Shown here piece by piece: positions 1 through 8,239 of a DNA stretch of 35,056 bases. The stretch is from contig JAJKIV010000059.1 in the NCBI GenBank assembly GCA_021154285.1, positions 1 to 35,056 on the forward strand, written 5' to 3'. A model generated the notes under the pieces. It saw nothing but the letters and a program-made list of their open reading frames with translations. It was not told the origin of the DNA and searched no databases. Numbering within the stretch: position 1 is the first letter of the stretch; each line of letters starts with the position of its first letter. Both the position numbers and the translations under genes were made by a program. The stretch comes from Gemmatimonas sp. (GTDB taxonomy: Bacteria; Gemmatimonadota; Gemmatimonadetes; Gemmatimonadales; Gemmatimonadaceae).

Positions 1-344
1 CCCACGGCTGCGAGGGTTTGGGCGCCACCGAGCAGCGACGCGAGAACCAGCGCTGCGGCCGCACTGATGCCTACGACGATCCGCGCCGCTTCGATGGAGA
101 GCCTTCCCGCAGGCAGTGGGCGCTCCGGATGGGCGACGCGATCGATCTCGTAATCGCGCACGTCGTTGTCGGCGTTCGCGAATGCGGTCAGCAGGATCGC
201 CACGCCGGCCATCACGATCGTCTCCGGCTCATTCGGACGCCCCGTTGCCCACCATGCGCCGAGCACGACGCCGGCAACCGAGAGCAGCGCGTTCTCCCAA
301 CGCACCAGCGTGAGAATCGATGCGACGGTATTACCGAACTGCAT
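1..344 (-). CDS. UbiA-family prenyltransferase, N-terminal part (cut by window edge)
   Basis: Not in the ORF track because it runs off the window; found by translating the minus strand from the ATG at 344. The 114 visible residues contain the UbiA signature NDVRDYEID (an NDxxDxxxD Mg/prenyl-diphosphate site near residues 67-75), followed by HPERPLPAG, with hydrophobic stretches on both sides. UbiA enzymes are integral membrane proteins that transfer a prenyl chain to an aromatic or glycerol-phosphate acceptor. The acceptor cannot be read from this fragment; the opening VRWENALLS resembles the geranylgeranylglycerol-phosphate synthase-like branch. The ATG overlaps the end of bshA by 14 bp in another frame, so translational coupling is likely and it is the last visible gene of the long moxR-to-ubiA chain. 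Confidence 0.85.
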   Translation of the reverse strand, partial: MQFGNTVASILTLVRWENALLSVAGVVLGAWWATGRPNEPETIVMAGVAILLTAFANADNDVRDYEIDRVAHPERPLPAGRLSIEAARIVVGISAAAALVLASLLGGAQTLAAV

Positions 345-1458
345 CCTCGTACAACGCCTCGTATTGCCGCACGATGTCGTCGCGCGAAAACCTCGCTCGC
401 GCGTCCGCTGCGGCATCACGGCTCATGGCCTGCCAGCGCTCACGATCGGACAGGATCTCGACGGACGCCCTGGCCATCGCGTCCACATCACCGATCTCAC
501 AGAGCGCGCCGGTCACGCCTTCCTTCACGACTTCGACAAGCCCACCCGCTTTACTGCCCACCACGGGTGTGCCGGAGGCGAGTGCCTCGAGCGCGCTCAG
601 ACCAAACGATTCGCTCTGTGACGGGAGCAGGAACAGGTCCGCACCCGCGAGCAGCGGCGCCACCACGTCGATCTTCCCGAGAAAGTGCACCGTCCGTTCG
701 ACCCCAAGCATCTGCGCCTCCGCCTCGGCTTCTACACGGTCAGGCCCATCGCCGACCATTACAAGCACCGACGGCACTGCCTCCTGAACCCGAGCGTAGA
801 TCCGCACGATGTCACGGACCCGTTTCACGGGGCGAAAGTTCGACACGTGCATGAGCACGCGCCGTCCGCCGTTCAGCTGCTCGCTCAATAGCTGAGGGTA
901 CTTCGATCGATTGTAGGTGTCGGGATCGATGAAGTTGTAGATGACCTCGACCTGACAGCCCGCGCATCCGAACGCCTTGAACGTCTGCTGTCGCAGGTAC
1001 TGAGAGACGGCAGTGATGCGATCCGATTTCTCGATCGAGAACTTCGTGATCGGATGAAAGGATCGGTCCTGGCCGACGATCGTTATGTCCGTTCCGTGCA
1101 GCGTCGTGATCACCTTCACGTCCGATCCCGCCTCCCGGAGCATCTCGCGCGCGATCCACGCGCTCGTCGCGTGCGGGATCGCGTAATGGACGTGGAGCAG
1201 ATCGAGCTCGTGAGACTTCACGACCTCGTGCATGCGAACGGCCAACGCGAGATCGTACGGCGGGTACTCGAAGAGTGGATAGCGGCCGACGTCCACCTCG
1301 TGGAAGTAGATGCGCGGAAGGAACGACGGGAGGCGGAATGGCTGCTTATACGTGATGAAGTGGACCTCGTGCCCCTTCGCCGCGAGCGCGATACCCAGCT
1401 CGGTGGCGACGGCGCCGGATCCGCCATAGGTCGGATAACAGGTGATGCCGATCTTCAC
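331..1458 (-). CDS. bshA: N-acetyl-alpha-D-glucosaminyl L-malate synthase (bacillithiol step 1)
   Basis: Cytoplasmic GT4/GT-B glycosyltransferase that joins UDP-GlcNAc to L-malate, the first step of bacillithiol synthesis. The N-terminus KIGITCYPTYGGSGAVATELG is the typical BshA opening. The C-terminal donor domain has QSESFGLSALEALASGTPV, an E-x7-E type motif. I place the start at the GTG at 1458 (375 aa) rather than the track's upstream GTG. It has GGGGAGGAG just upstream, overlaps the miaA stop as GTGA, and gives the usual family N-terminus. It lies between miaA and the UbiA gene; bshB and bshC are not in this window, so a complete bacillithiol pathway is inferred, not shown. A different GT4 specificity is possible but less likely given the N-terminal motif. 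Confidence 0.88.
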   Translation of the reverse strand: MKIGITCYPTYGGSGAVATELGIALAAKGHEVHFITYKQPFRLPSFLPRIYFHEVDVGRYPLFEYPPYDLALAVRMHEVVKSHELDLLHVHYAIPHATSAWIAREMLREAGSDVKVITTLHGTDITIVGQDRSFHPITKFSIEKSDRITAVSQYLRQQTFKAFGCAGCQVEVIYNFIDPDTYNRSKYPQLLSEQLNGGRRVLMHVSNFRPVKRVRDIVRIYARVQEAVPSVLVMVGDGPDRVEAEAEAQMLGVERTVHFLGKIDVVAPLLAGADLFLLPSQSESFGLSALEALASGTPVVGSKAGGLVEVVKEGVTGALCEIGDVDAMARASVEILSDRERWQAMSRDAAADARARFSRDDIVRQYEALYEDAVR

Positions 1459-2393
1459 TCGCTCCTCCCCTTCCCTTCCCACCAGTCTCGGGCGACCCGA
1501 CCGGCGCGCGCGTCAACGGGATCGATGCGCGTGGTCAGCGATTCCTCCAGCTGATGCCGGAACCAGGTTCGCTGCCGCTTCGCGTACTGGCGGGTCTCGA
1601 TGATCACGCGCTCTCGGGCGGCTTCACTCGTCATGCGTCCAACGACCATGTCACGCATCGCGGAGTACCCACTGGACTTCCATGCAGGCGCCGATGCGTC
1701 CACACGCTGCGAGAGCGTTTTTACTTCGTCTGCCCAGCCATCCGCCATCATTGCGTCGAACCGCCGCTCGATGCGCGCAGACAGCTCGGGACCGGGATCG
1801 ACAACAAGATAGCGAGCCTGGACCTCGGGCGCTCGCGCGCGGGTGCGGTGCAAGTCGCTGAGCCGCTGGCCGACGAGCAGGGCCGTTTCCACCGACCGCA
1901 CGAGCTGCGTTCGTCCCAGATGTGAACGTCGAGAATCGAGCTCCCTGCACCACCGACGGAGCTCGTCGGTCGAGAGCGACTGCATCAGGCTTTCCAGCGC
2001 CGCTCGGCGATCAGCATCGATGGGCAGCGCTTCGAACAGTGGCTCCGTGAGTGCACGCAGGTAGAACCCGGTTCCGCCGACAACGACGACTGGTCGTCCC
2101 GCCGCACGGGCCTCGGCCATCCACGAGCGTGCCTCGTCGGCCCACTTGGCGGCGGAGTACCGCTCACCGGGATCGGCGACATCGATGCCTCGGTGCGGGA
2201 CGCGCGACTGGTCGCGCCCGGTCGGCTTCGCCGTGCCCACGTCGAAGCCACGATAGATCTGTCGCGAGTCGGCGCTGAGGATGATCGCGTCATACTGTTC
2301 CGCGAGCTCGATGGCGAGCGCCGACTTGCCCGCGCCGGTCGGCCCACAGATGACACGAACGCTATTTGCGTCCGAAACGTCGATCGAGCTCAT
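1455..2393 (-). CDS. miaA: tRNA dimethylallyltransferase
   Basis: Transfers dimethylallyl to the N6 of A37 in tRNAs that read UNN codons. Walker A GPTGAGKS sits at about residues 18-25, followed by DSRQIYRGFDVGTAKPT, the family motif around the catalytic Asp and substrate channel. GGTGFYLRAL and the C-terminal RQYAKRQRTWFRHQ (tRNA-contact region) are also present. I use the ATG at 2393 (312 aa, the usual MiaA length). The track's longer ORF adds about 136 residues of low-complexity antisense translation of mutL and is not real. The start lies 32 bp inside the 3' end of mutL, and the stop overlaps the bshA GTG. The mutL-miaA order is common in bacteria. Confidence 0.95.
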   Translation of the reverse strand: MSSIDVSDANSVRVICGPTGAGKSALAIELAEQYDAIILSADSRQIYRGFDVGTAKPTGRDQSRVPHRGIDVADPGERYSAAKWADEARSWMAEARAAGRPVVVVGGTGFYLRALTEPLFEALPIDADRRAALESLMQSLSTDELRRWCRELDSRRSHLGRTQLVRSVETALLVGQRLSDLHRTRARAPEVQARYLVVDPGPELSARIERRFDAMMADGWADEVKTLSQRVDASAPAWKSSGYSAMRDMVVGRMTSEAARERVIIETRQYAKRQRTWFRHQLEESLTTRIDPVDARAGRVARDWWEGKGRSE

Positions 2394-4140
2394 CCCAGGT
2401 GATCTGCACGATCGTGGAACGGCCGTGCACGTCGTGCGCGGGCAGCGTGGTATTGGCGAGACCGACGTAGAGCGCCTGCATCTCCGCCGGCGAGAGAAAG
2501 TCGCCGCCCTTGATCGCGGCCTTGCACGCGACCGTCGCCGCGAGTCGCTCGTGGCGCGCCGCGGTGCTCGGCACACGATCGCCCGTGAGAGCGTCGAGCG
2601 TGTCGCGCAGACAACGCAGGGCGTCGAACCGCGGATGCGGCATCGGTACGGCCGAGACGATGATCGAGTTGCCCCCGAACGGCTCGACCTCGAAGCCGAG
2701 CTTCGTGAGCGTGTCGCGGTTCGCCTCGAATGCATCGCCCTCCGCGGGGCCGAGATGAAGCGTGGCGGGAAAGAGGAGCCGCTGCGATGGTGCAGCGCCA
2801 CGCTCCAGCACGTTCATGAACTGCTCGAAGAGAATCCGTTCGTGCGCGGAATGCTGGTCTATCAGCACTACGCCTTCGCCGCGCTCGAACATGAGGTAGG
2901 TCCGCTTGAGCTGCATGAGGGGAGGGACATCGACCGGTGGCGCGTCCCGTGGCGTCGCGCCCTCGGTCATGTCGATGCCAACGTTAGGCGGTCCCGAAAA
3001 GAGCCCATCGGCTGGCGCGACCCGCGACTCGAGCACTTCGACGTCCACCGGGTGAGCTGGCGCGGGCATCGGCGCATAGGTCCACGACCTGGCTCCGCCG
3101 ACAAACGCGGCGCTGCCCGGCTCGCCCAAGGCACGACGCACCGCATGCTCCACCGCTCGCTCGACCGGCCACCGATCACGAAAGCGAACCTCTGCCTTGG
3201 CCGGGTGGACATTCACGTCCACGGAGTCCGTCGGGAGCACGATCTCGAGGAACAGCGACGGCCTAACGCCGGGCGTGATCGTCGACCGGTAGGCACTCTC
3301 GGCCGCACGCACCATTCCCGCATCGCGCACCGGCCGGCCGTTCACGGCGAGGTAGACACGGCGGCTCGCCGTACCCACGTCCGCGGGGCGCTCCACCAGC
3401 CCGCTCACGTGAATCGGTCCGGTGACGTCATCGGCCTCGATGAACCGTTCGGCGAAAGCTCCGCCCCAAATGCCGGCGATCCGGACGCGCATCGATGACG
3501 CCGGCGGCAAGTTGAGCGCGCTCTTTCCGTCGTTCGTGACGCCGAGCCGCAGGTCTCGCCTGCATAACGCGGTGGCGATCAGCGACTCGGCCACGGCGCG
3601 CCACTCCGACCGCGCGCTCCGGAGGAACTTGAGTCGGGCGGGCACGTTGTAGAACAGCTGGCCCACCGTCACCGTCGTGCCCGCGCGCCGCGTCGTAGGC
3701 GAGACATCCGTGACCGACCCACCGGCCACGCGGACGATCGCGCCGCTCCCCGCCTCGGTCGCCGACGCGATCTCCATGCGGGACACCGATGCGATCGCCG
3801 GCAGGGCCTCTCCGCGAAAGCCGAAGCTCGACACGCCCACGAGATCGGCGGCCGTGCGGATCTTCGAGGTGGCGTGCCGCTCGATCGCGAGCAGCAGCTC
3901 ATCGCGATCCATGCCGCAGCCGTCGTCGGCGACACGAATCAACGTGCGCCCGCCTTCCTCGATCGTGACTTCGATCGTGGTCGCACCGGCGTCGAGCGCG
4001 TTCTCGACCAGCTCCTTCACGGCGGACGCAGGTCGCTCGACCACCTCACCGGCGGCAATCTGGTCTGCGACGGCCGACGGCAGAATGGCGATGCGCGAAG
4101 GGCGGCGGACCTCGGTGCCGCTCGCGCTGGCGGTGCTCAT
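2362..4140 (-). CDS. mutL: DNA mismatch repair protein MutL
   Basis: GHKL ATPase that couples MutS mismatch recognition to strand incision. The N-terminal ATPase has all hallmarks: AAGEVVERPASAVKELVENALDAG, DDGCGM and FGFRGEALPAI. The C-terminal dimerisation domain carries DQHSAHERILFE, matching the endonuclease motif DQHA(x)2E(x)4E with A to S, and ACKAAIKGGD. The usual CPHGRP zinc motif is altered to DVHGRS. At 592 aa it is of normal length. The ATG overlaps the stop of the BatD/BatE fusion (ATGA) and the 3' end overlaps miaA. MutL function is certain; whether it nicks DNA itself is uncertain because of the altered metal motif. Confidence 0.97.
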   Translation of the reverse strand: MSTASASGTEVRRPSRIAILPSAVADQIAAGEVVERPASAVKELVENALDAGATTIEVTIEEGGRTLIRVADDGCGMDRDELLLAIERHATSKIRTAADLVGVSSFGFRGEALPAIASVSRMEIASATEAGSGAIVRVAGGSVTDVSPTTRRAGTTVTVGQLFYNVPARLKFLRSARSEWRAVAESLIATALCRRDLRLGVTNDGKSALNLPPASSMRVRIAGIWGGAFAERFIEADDVTGPIHVSGLVERPADVGTASRRVYLAVNGRPVRDAGMVRAAESAYRSTITPGVRPSLFLEIVLPTDSVDVNVHPAKAEVRFRDRWPVERAVEHAVRRALGEPGSAAFVGGARSWTYAPMPAPAHPVDVEVLESRVAPADGLFSGPPNVGIDMTEGATPRDAPPVDVPPLMQLKRTYLMFERGEGVVLIDQHSAHERILFEQFMNVLERGAAPSQRLLFPATLHLGPAEGDAFEANRDTLTKLGFEVEPFGGNSIIVSAVPMPHPRFDALRCLRDTLDALTGDRVPSTAARHERLAATVACKAAIKGGDFLSPAEMQALYVGLANTTLPAHDVHGRSTIVQITWDELDRRFGRK

Positions 4141-6533
4141 CGCTCGACGTTCGCCCAGGGTCGCGCGATGGGCTCGAGGTGATCGGTTTCGAGCCAGCCC
4201 TCCCGGTCGTCGCCGAGCCTAACGAGCGACCACACGCCCTCCTCGCGGACCGTGCGCGCTACCTCGCCCGTGAGCACAGGCGCGCCGGGCTCACTCCCCA
4301 ACACGGGTAGCGAACGCAGGCGGTCAGCGTCGACGACCACCGCAAGGCGCCGAGCGTTGAACGCCTCCCGGACGCGCACGCCCGTGACGGCGCTCGCGAC
4401 CGCGACGATGCCGAGCACGTACGCGGCGTAGCGGAATGCGGCCTTGCGACGCCAGATGCCGACCGCGAGCGCCAACCAACCGAGCAGCCACGCACCGCCG
4501 CCGACAGCCGCCGCCGTAGACTCCGTGAGCGGAGGGACGTTCGCGAGCGCGCTGCCCCCGAACCCCGGCGTGAGATCGAGCCGCGACCTAACGTCTCCGG
4601 ACAGGGGATCGAGTCGAAGGGCACGCTGCCAGCCAATCGCCGCCGCGGCGGTATCCCGAGCGGCCCACGCGGCCGTGCCGAAGTTGGCCCACGCATCCGG
4701 CGACGTTGGGTCGGCTCGTGCGGCGTCCGCGAAGAATCGTTCAGCTCTCGCGAAGCGGCGCGCCTCATACTCACGCGTCCCATGGTCGAACGACTCACGC
4801 GCCGTGGGTTCCGACTGCGCGACGCCGAGCGACAAGCCGAGAAGCGCCACCGGCGCGAACGAGCGCGACGAACGGGCAATGATACGCGGCCTCGCTTCCT
4901 CGTCGACGCGACGCAGCACTTCGATGGCGCGTTTGGCTCCGTCCTCCATACTGGTCACGGAGCCCGAGTACACGGCGGAATCGAGCTCGCCGAGCAGCTC
5001 GTCCGCCGCGCGGGCGGATTCGGCGGTGACGCCATTGTGCCGAAGCGCGCGCACGAGCGCGCGGCGGTCTGCAAGCTCCGCGGCGGCGACACCGATGCGC
5101 TCGGCCAGCGCTGCAGCGTACGTACGTCGCAACAGGCTCGCGTCGCCCGGCATGGCCCGCTCATGATGCCGCCCAAGCTTCCGCAATCGCGCCGCAGCGG
5201 TCGGCACGCGGCGAACGCGAGGGCGACGCACGGCAAGCGCCAGGGCCGCGGGAATCGGCGCGACGAGCATCGCGACCCAGAAACCGCGCGTTGCGGAGAG
5301 CGGCGCCTGCGGCTCGGCGAGCATGACGCGACGCAACGGCAGCACCGGTCGCGCGGAGTCGGCTGCCTCCACGGCGACCAGCGTTCCTGGCGCCACCGAA
5401 ACGCGCTGCGGCGTCGTCACCGCCAGCTCGTAGCGCTCGGTGTACGGATTGAAGAACGGATACCGGATCTGCGGAACCTCGACCTCACCACTGCGTGCCG
5501 GTGTGATGACCCAGTCGAACTCCTTCGCGCCACGCACGACCGTCGCGCTCGAGTCGAGCTGGACGCGTTCCTCGGCCGGCACGAGCTGTCCCCAGGGGAC
5601 ACGCACTTCGGGTCTCGGGAAGAAGCTGACGTTCCCATCCCCCGTCACGCGCACCGTGAGAACGAGAGGATCCCCGACCTTCGCCGTGCCGCTGTCGACG
5701 TGCGCCTCGAGTGAAAGTCGCCCGACGGCTCCGGTGAAATCGGCCGGACGTCCCGCGGCTGGCGGGTCGACGACGACGAGCGGCACCGTTTCGGATTTGA
5801 GCTGGTGGCTTTCTTCGCGGCTGAAGAAGCTCGCGCTGAGCGGCAGCGAATAGTTGAGCCGCGCCGCGGGAATTTCGTAGCGTCCGGCCGTGAGCGGAAA
5901 AAGTGCCCGCTGGAACACGTGCACTTCGTAGTGCCGGCCATCGATCACGCGCTTCGACACGAACGACCTCGGCGCCGAGAGATCGTAGGCCAGCATCGAC
6001 CGCAGCTCGGGCGGAATGAACTCCGGGTTTCGGCGCAGTCGATATCGGACGTCGTCGTTCAGAAACACGCCGACCTGGTACGTCGCCTGTTCGCCGACGT
6101 ACACCGTGTCCGGTGTGACGAGCGCATGGAAGTTGACACCCGCTTCCGGATCGAGCCGGGATCGTGACACGACCGCCGGCACCTGAACCGGCGGCGCGTT
6201 GATGATCGTTAGGCGCACGGGGGCGGAGCGCCCAATCATCGGTCCCACATTCGCCTCGATCGGGGGCAGCACTACGACACCGGGCCGCTCGGCGATCACG
6301 AGATACCGGTGCTCGACGCTCGCCTGCGAGATCGATCCTCCGTCGACCCGCGTGGATTCCTCGACCCGGAATCCATTCAGCGGCGCGAATCGCGGTGGGT
6401 GAATCGTGGGGGCCACAGGACCGCGCACGACGGCTCGCACCGTCACGCTGGCGGGCTGCCGGACGGTAATGGTGTCCGGTGCTGCCACCGTGACGATGAT
6501 CTGGAGTGCAATGCCCGCGATCGACGCGATCAC
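4137..6533 (-). CDS. BatD-BatE fusion: membrane-anchored aerotolerance protein with TPR and SH3-like tail
   Basis: 798 aa from a GTG that overlaps the upstream stop (GTGA). Residues 1 to about 20 form a signal peptide. About 20-400 is the BatD region: tandem Ig-like beta domains with phrases such as VRLTIINAPP, VGEQATYQVGVFLNDDVRY and FDWVITPARSGEVEVP. A membrane segment follows near residue 420. After it come a cytosolic/linker region, a TPR hairpin (FDHGTREYEARRFARAERFF, WANFGTAAWAARD), two more membrane segments, and an SH3-like tail (RSLPVLGSEPGAPVLTGE, GDDREGWLETDHLEPI). TPR plus membrane segment plus SH3 is the BatE layout in Bacteroidetes, so this looks like BatD and BatE in one chain. 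It is embedded in a moxR-DUF58-vWA operon, which supports the Bat assignment. The biochemical role is unproven in any lineage. Confidence 0.85.
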   Translation of the reverse strand: MIASIAGIALQIIVTVAAPDTITVRQPASVTVRAVVRGPVAPTIHPPRFAPLNGFRVEESTRVDGGSISQASVEHRYLVIAERPGVVVLPPIEANVGPMIGRSAPVRLTIINAPPVQVPAVVSRSRLDPEAGVNFHALVTPDTVYVGEQATYQVGVFLNDDVRYRLRRNPEFIPPELRSMLAYDLSAPRSFVSKRVIDGRHYEVHVFQRALFPLTAGRYEIPAARLNYSLPLSASFFSREESHQLKSETVPLVVVDPPAAGRPADFTGAVGRLSLEAHVDSGTAKVGDPLVLTVRVTGDGNVSFFPRPEVRVPWGQLVPAEERVQLDSSATVVRGAKEFDWVITPARSGEVEVPQIRYPFFNPYTERYELAVTTPQRVSVAPGTLVAVEAADSARPVLPLRRVMLAEPQAPLSATRGFWVAMLVAPIPAALALAVRRPRVRRVPTAAARLRKLGRHHERAMPGDASLLRRTYAAALAERIGVAAAELADRRALVRALRHNGVTAESARAADELLGELDSAVYSGSVTSMEDGAKRAIEVLRRVDEEARPRIIARSSRSFAPVALLGLSLGVAQSEPTARESFDHGTREYEARRFARAERFFADAARADPTSPDAWANFGTAAWAARDTAAAAIGWQRALRLDPLSGDVRSRLDLTPGFGGSALANVPPLTESTAAAVGGGAWLLGWLALAVGIWRRKAAFRYAAYVLGIVAVASAVTGVRVREAFNARRLAVVVDADRLRSLPVLGSEPGAPVLTGEVARTVREEGVWSLVRLGDDREGWLETDHLEPIARPWANVER

Positions 6534-8239
6534 CAGTCTTTACCGCCCGGTGGTGGTTGCGGACGATTCTGTTGCTGCTTCCGCGCCTGAACGTTCCGTT
6601 CCTCGCGTTCGGCGCTGTTCAGGAGTTGCTCTGCCTGTTGGTTGCCCAGGCCGCCGCTCGGCTTGTCGGACTGCGGTTGACGTGGGGGACCCGGTTGGTT
6701 CTGGCTGCCGCCTCCGCCGCCACCTCCTCCGCCGCCCCCACCGCCGCCTCCACTCTGCTGCTGCTTCTTCCGGAGGGCGAGCTCGTAGTTCCATTTCGCG
6801 TCGCCATCGCTGGACCGCATGAGCAGCGCACGCTTGTAGACCTCGAGCGCCGCGTCGAGCGATGGCGTCGCCGAATCACCCTTCACAGCCAGGCCGCGTT
6901 TGAGGTGCGCCAGGCCGAGGTTGAACATCGAGCGGAACTTCACCTCGGGATCGGCGGCCTTCGCGGCCCGCTCGAGCACCTCAATAGCCGATGCGAGTGA
7001 ATCCGCCGCGAGGAGCGACGTGCCGAGATTGTAGAGAACCTCGGGTCGCTTGTCACCGCGCTCGAGCGCACGACGGTAGAGTGCCGCGGCGCGCATGTAG
7101 CGCTTCGCGGCGTACTCGCGAGCGGCGTCGCGGACATCATCCGCGCGAGCCGCTCGGACCGGCACGAACGAGAGTGCGCCGGCGAGCAAGACGCTTGCGG
7201 CTGTCGCTGCGGCTGCCGCGGAGCGTCGCCGCCGTCCGCGACGCTCTCCGAGTCCCGTGTCGAGCAGCAACAAGAGCACGGCTGGAATCAGGAAGAGTTG
7301 AAAGCGTGGTGTTTGGGTACGGCCCGCCTCGACCGCCCGTTGGACGCCACGCAGCTGCACGAGTGCGCGCCTCACCTTCGCCGCCTTGTCGCTTTCGCCG
7401 GCGTCGATGAAGGTGCCGTTCGCGGCGGCAGCGGCGGCACGCAGCATTTCCGGATGATACTTCGTGATCACGACGTTGTTTTCGGCGTCGCGCTTTTCGA
7501 CGATCGCGTTGCCTTCGCGAATAGGAATGGTACTGCCCGCCACCGTGCCGAAGCCGACCGTCACGATGCTGATTCCTGCCTCGCCGGCCGCCTTGGCTGC
7601 TTCTATGTCGTCCTCAGGCGCTTCGAATGCTTCGCCATCGCTGAAGATCACGATGGCGCGGTCGCTCCCACCCTTCGTCGCGACGAGCAGGTCGGTGCCC
7701 TGGCGGATGGCACGCGCGAGCGAGCTGCCGGCCTGGCCCACGACCGACGGGTCGAGGTTGTCGAGGAAGAGGTCGAGCGCGGCGTCGTCGACGGTGAGTG
7801 GCGTGAGGATGTAGCTACGCCCGGCGAACGCCAGCAGGGCGAAGCGATCGCTGGGTGACGCCGCACGCAGGCGACGGATCTCCTGCTTCACTTTCTCGAG
7901 GCGGTTCGGGCGCTCGTCGGTGGCCATCATCGACAGCGACGCATCGACCGCCAGCACGATGTCTACGCCTTCACCTCGGACGACAGTACGCTCGATGCCC
8001 CACCGGGGACCGGCGATCGCGATTCCGGCGAGGGCACCCGCGACGGCAAGCCGGGTTGCGCGCCAGCCGGGCGGAACGGCGGCGTTAGGCGGCACGAGCC
8101 GGCTGATCATTGCGGGCGTGCCCAAACGAGCGAGCCTCGCGCGACGCCGCCGGTAGCCGCCGATAATGAGCGCGACGATCGCGATCGGAAGCAGGACCGC
8201 GAGCGCGAGCAGCAGCGGGTGATCGAGTGCCGGCTTCAC
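6530..8239 (-). CDS. BatB-BatC fusion: vWA membrane protein with TPR and Gly/Gln-rich tail
   Basis: 569 aa, GTG start overlapping the previous gene's stop (GTGA). Residues about 8-30 and 65-80 are membrane segments. A von Willebrand A domain follows with an intact MIDAS start (VDASLSM, D-x-S-x-S) and IVIFSDGEAFEAPEDD. Another membrane segment (FQLFLIPAVLLLLL) and a second hydrophobic stretch come next. The C-terminal third is a TPR domain (REYAAKRYMRAAALYRRAL, VLYNLGTSLL, WNYELALRKKQQQ), then 16 consecutive glycines and a Q/P/G-rich tail, as in BatC. BatB and BatC are separate genes in Bacteroides; here they are fused. The vWA domain probably faces the periplasm or membrane surface and works with the MoxR ATPase encoded upstream. 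No separate BatA is present in this cluster. Confidence 0.88.
   Translation of the reverse strand: MKPALDHPLLLALAVLLPIAIVALIIGGYRRRRARLARLGTPAMISRLVPPNAAVPPGWRATRLAVAGALAGIAIAGPRWGIERTVVRGEGVDIVLAVDASLSMMATDERPNRLEKVKQEIRRLRAASPSDRFALLAFAGRSYILTPLTVDDAALDLFLDNLDPSVVGQAGSSLARAIRQGTDLLVATKGGSDRAIVIFSDGEAFEAPEDDIEAAKAAGEAGISIVTVGFGTVAGSTIPIREGNAIVEKRDAENNVVITKYHPEMLRAAAAAANGTFIDAGESDKAAKVRRALVQLRGVQRAVEAGRTQTPRFQLFLIPAVLLLLLDTGLGERRGRRRRSAAAAATAASVLLAGALSFVPVRAARADDVRDAAREYAAKRYMRAAALYRRALERGDKRPEVLYNLGTSLLAADSLASAIEVLERAAKAADPEVKFRSMFNLGLAHLKRGLAVKGDSATPSLDAALEVYKRALLMRSSDGDAKWNYELALRKKQQQSGGGGGGGGGGGGGGGSQNQPGPPRQPQSDKPSGGLGNQQAEQLLNSAEREERNVQARKQQQNRPQPPPGGKDW

Noticed and set aside
18-854. 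Long plus-strand ORF (278 aa) at the start of the window
   Set aside because: Antisense shadow of the UbiA and bshA genes; Arg/Pro-rich composition, no family motif.
2281-3498. 405 aa plus-strand ORF
   Set aside because: Antisense to mutL and miaA, whose motifs are unambiguous; it arises from high GC content.
6716-6766. Gly-codon run (16 Gly) as a phase-variable tract
   Set aside because: The glycine codons are mixed, so it is not a pure simple repeat prone to slippage; it fits a BatC-type low-complexity tail.
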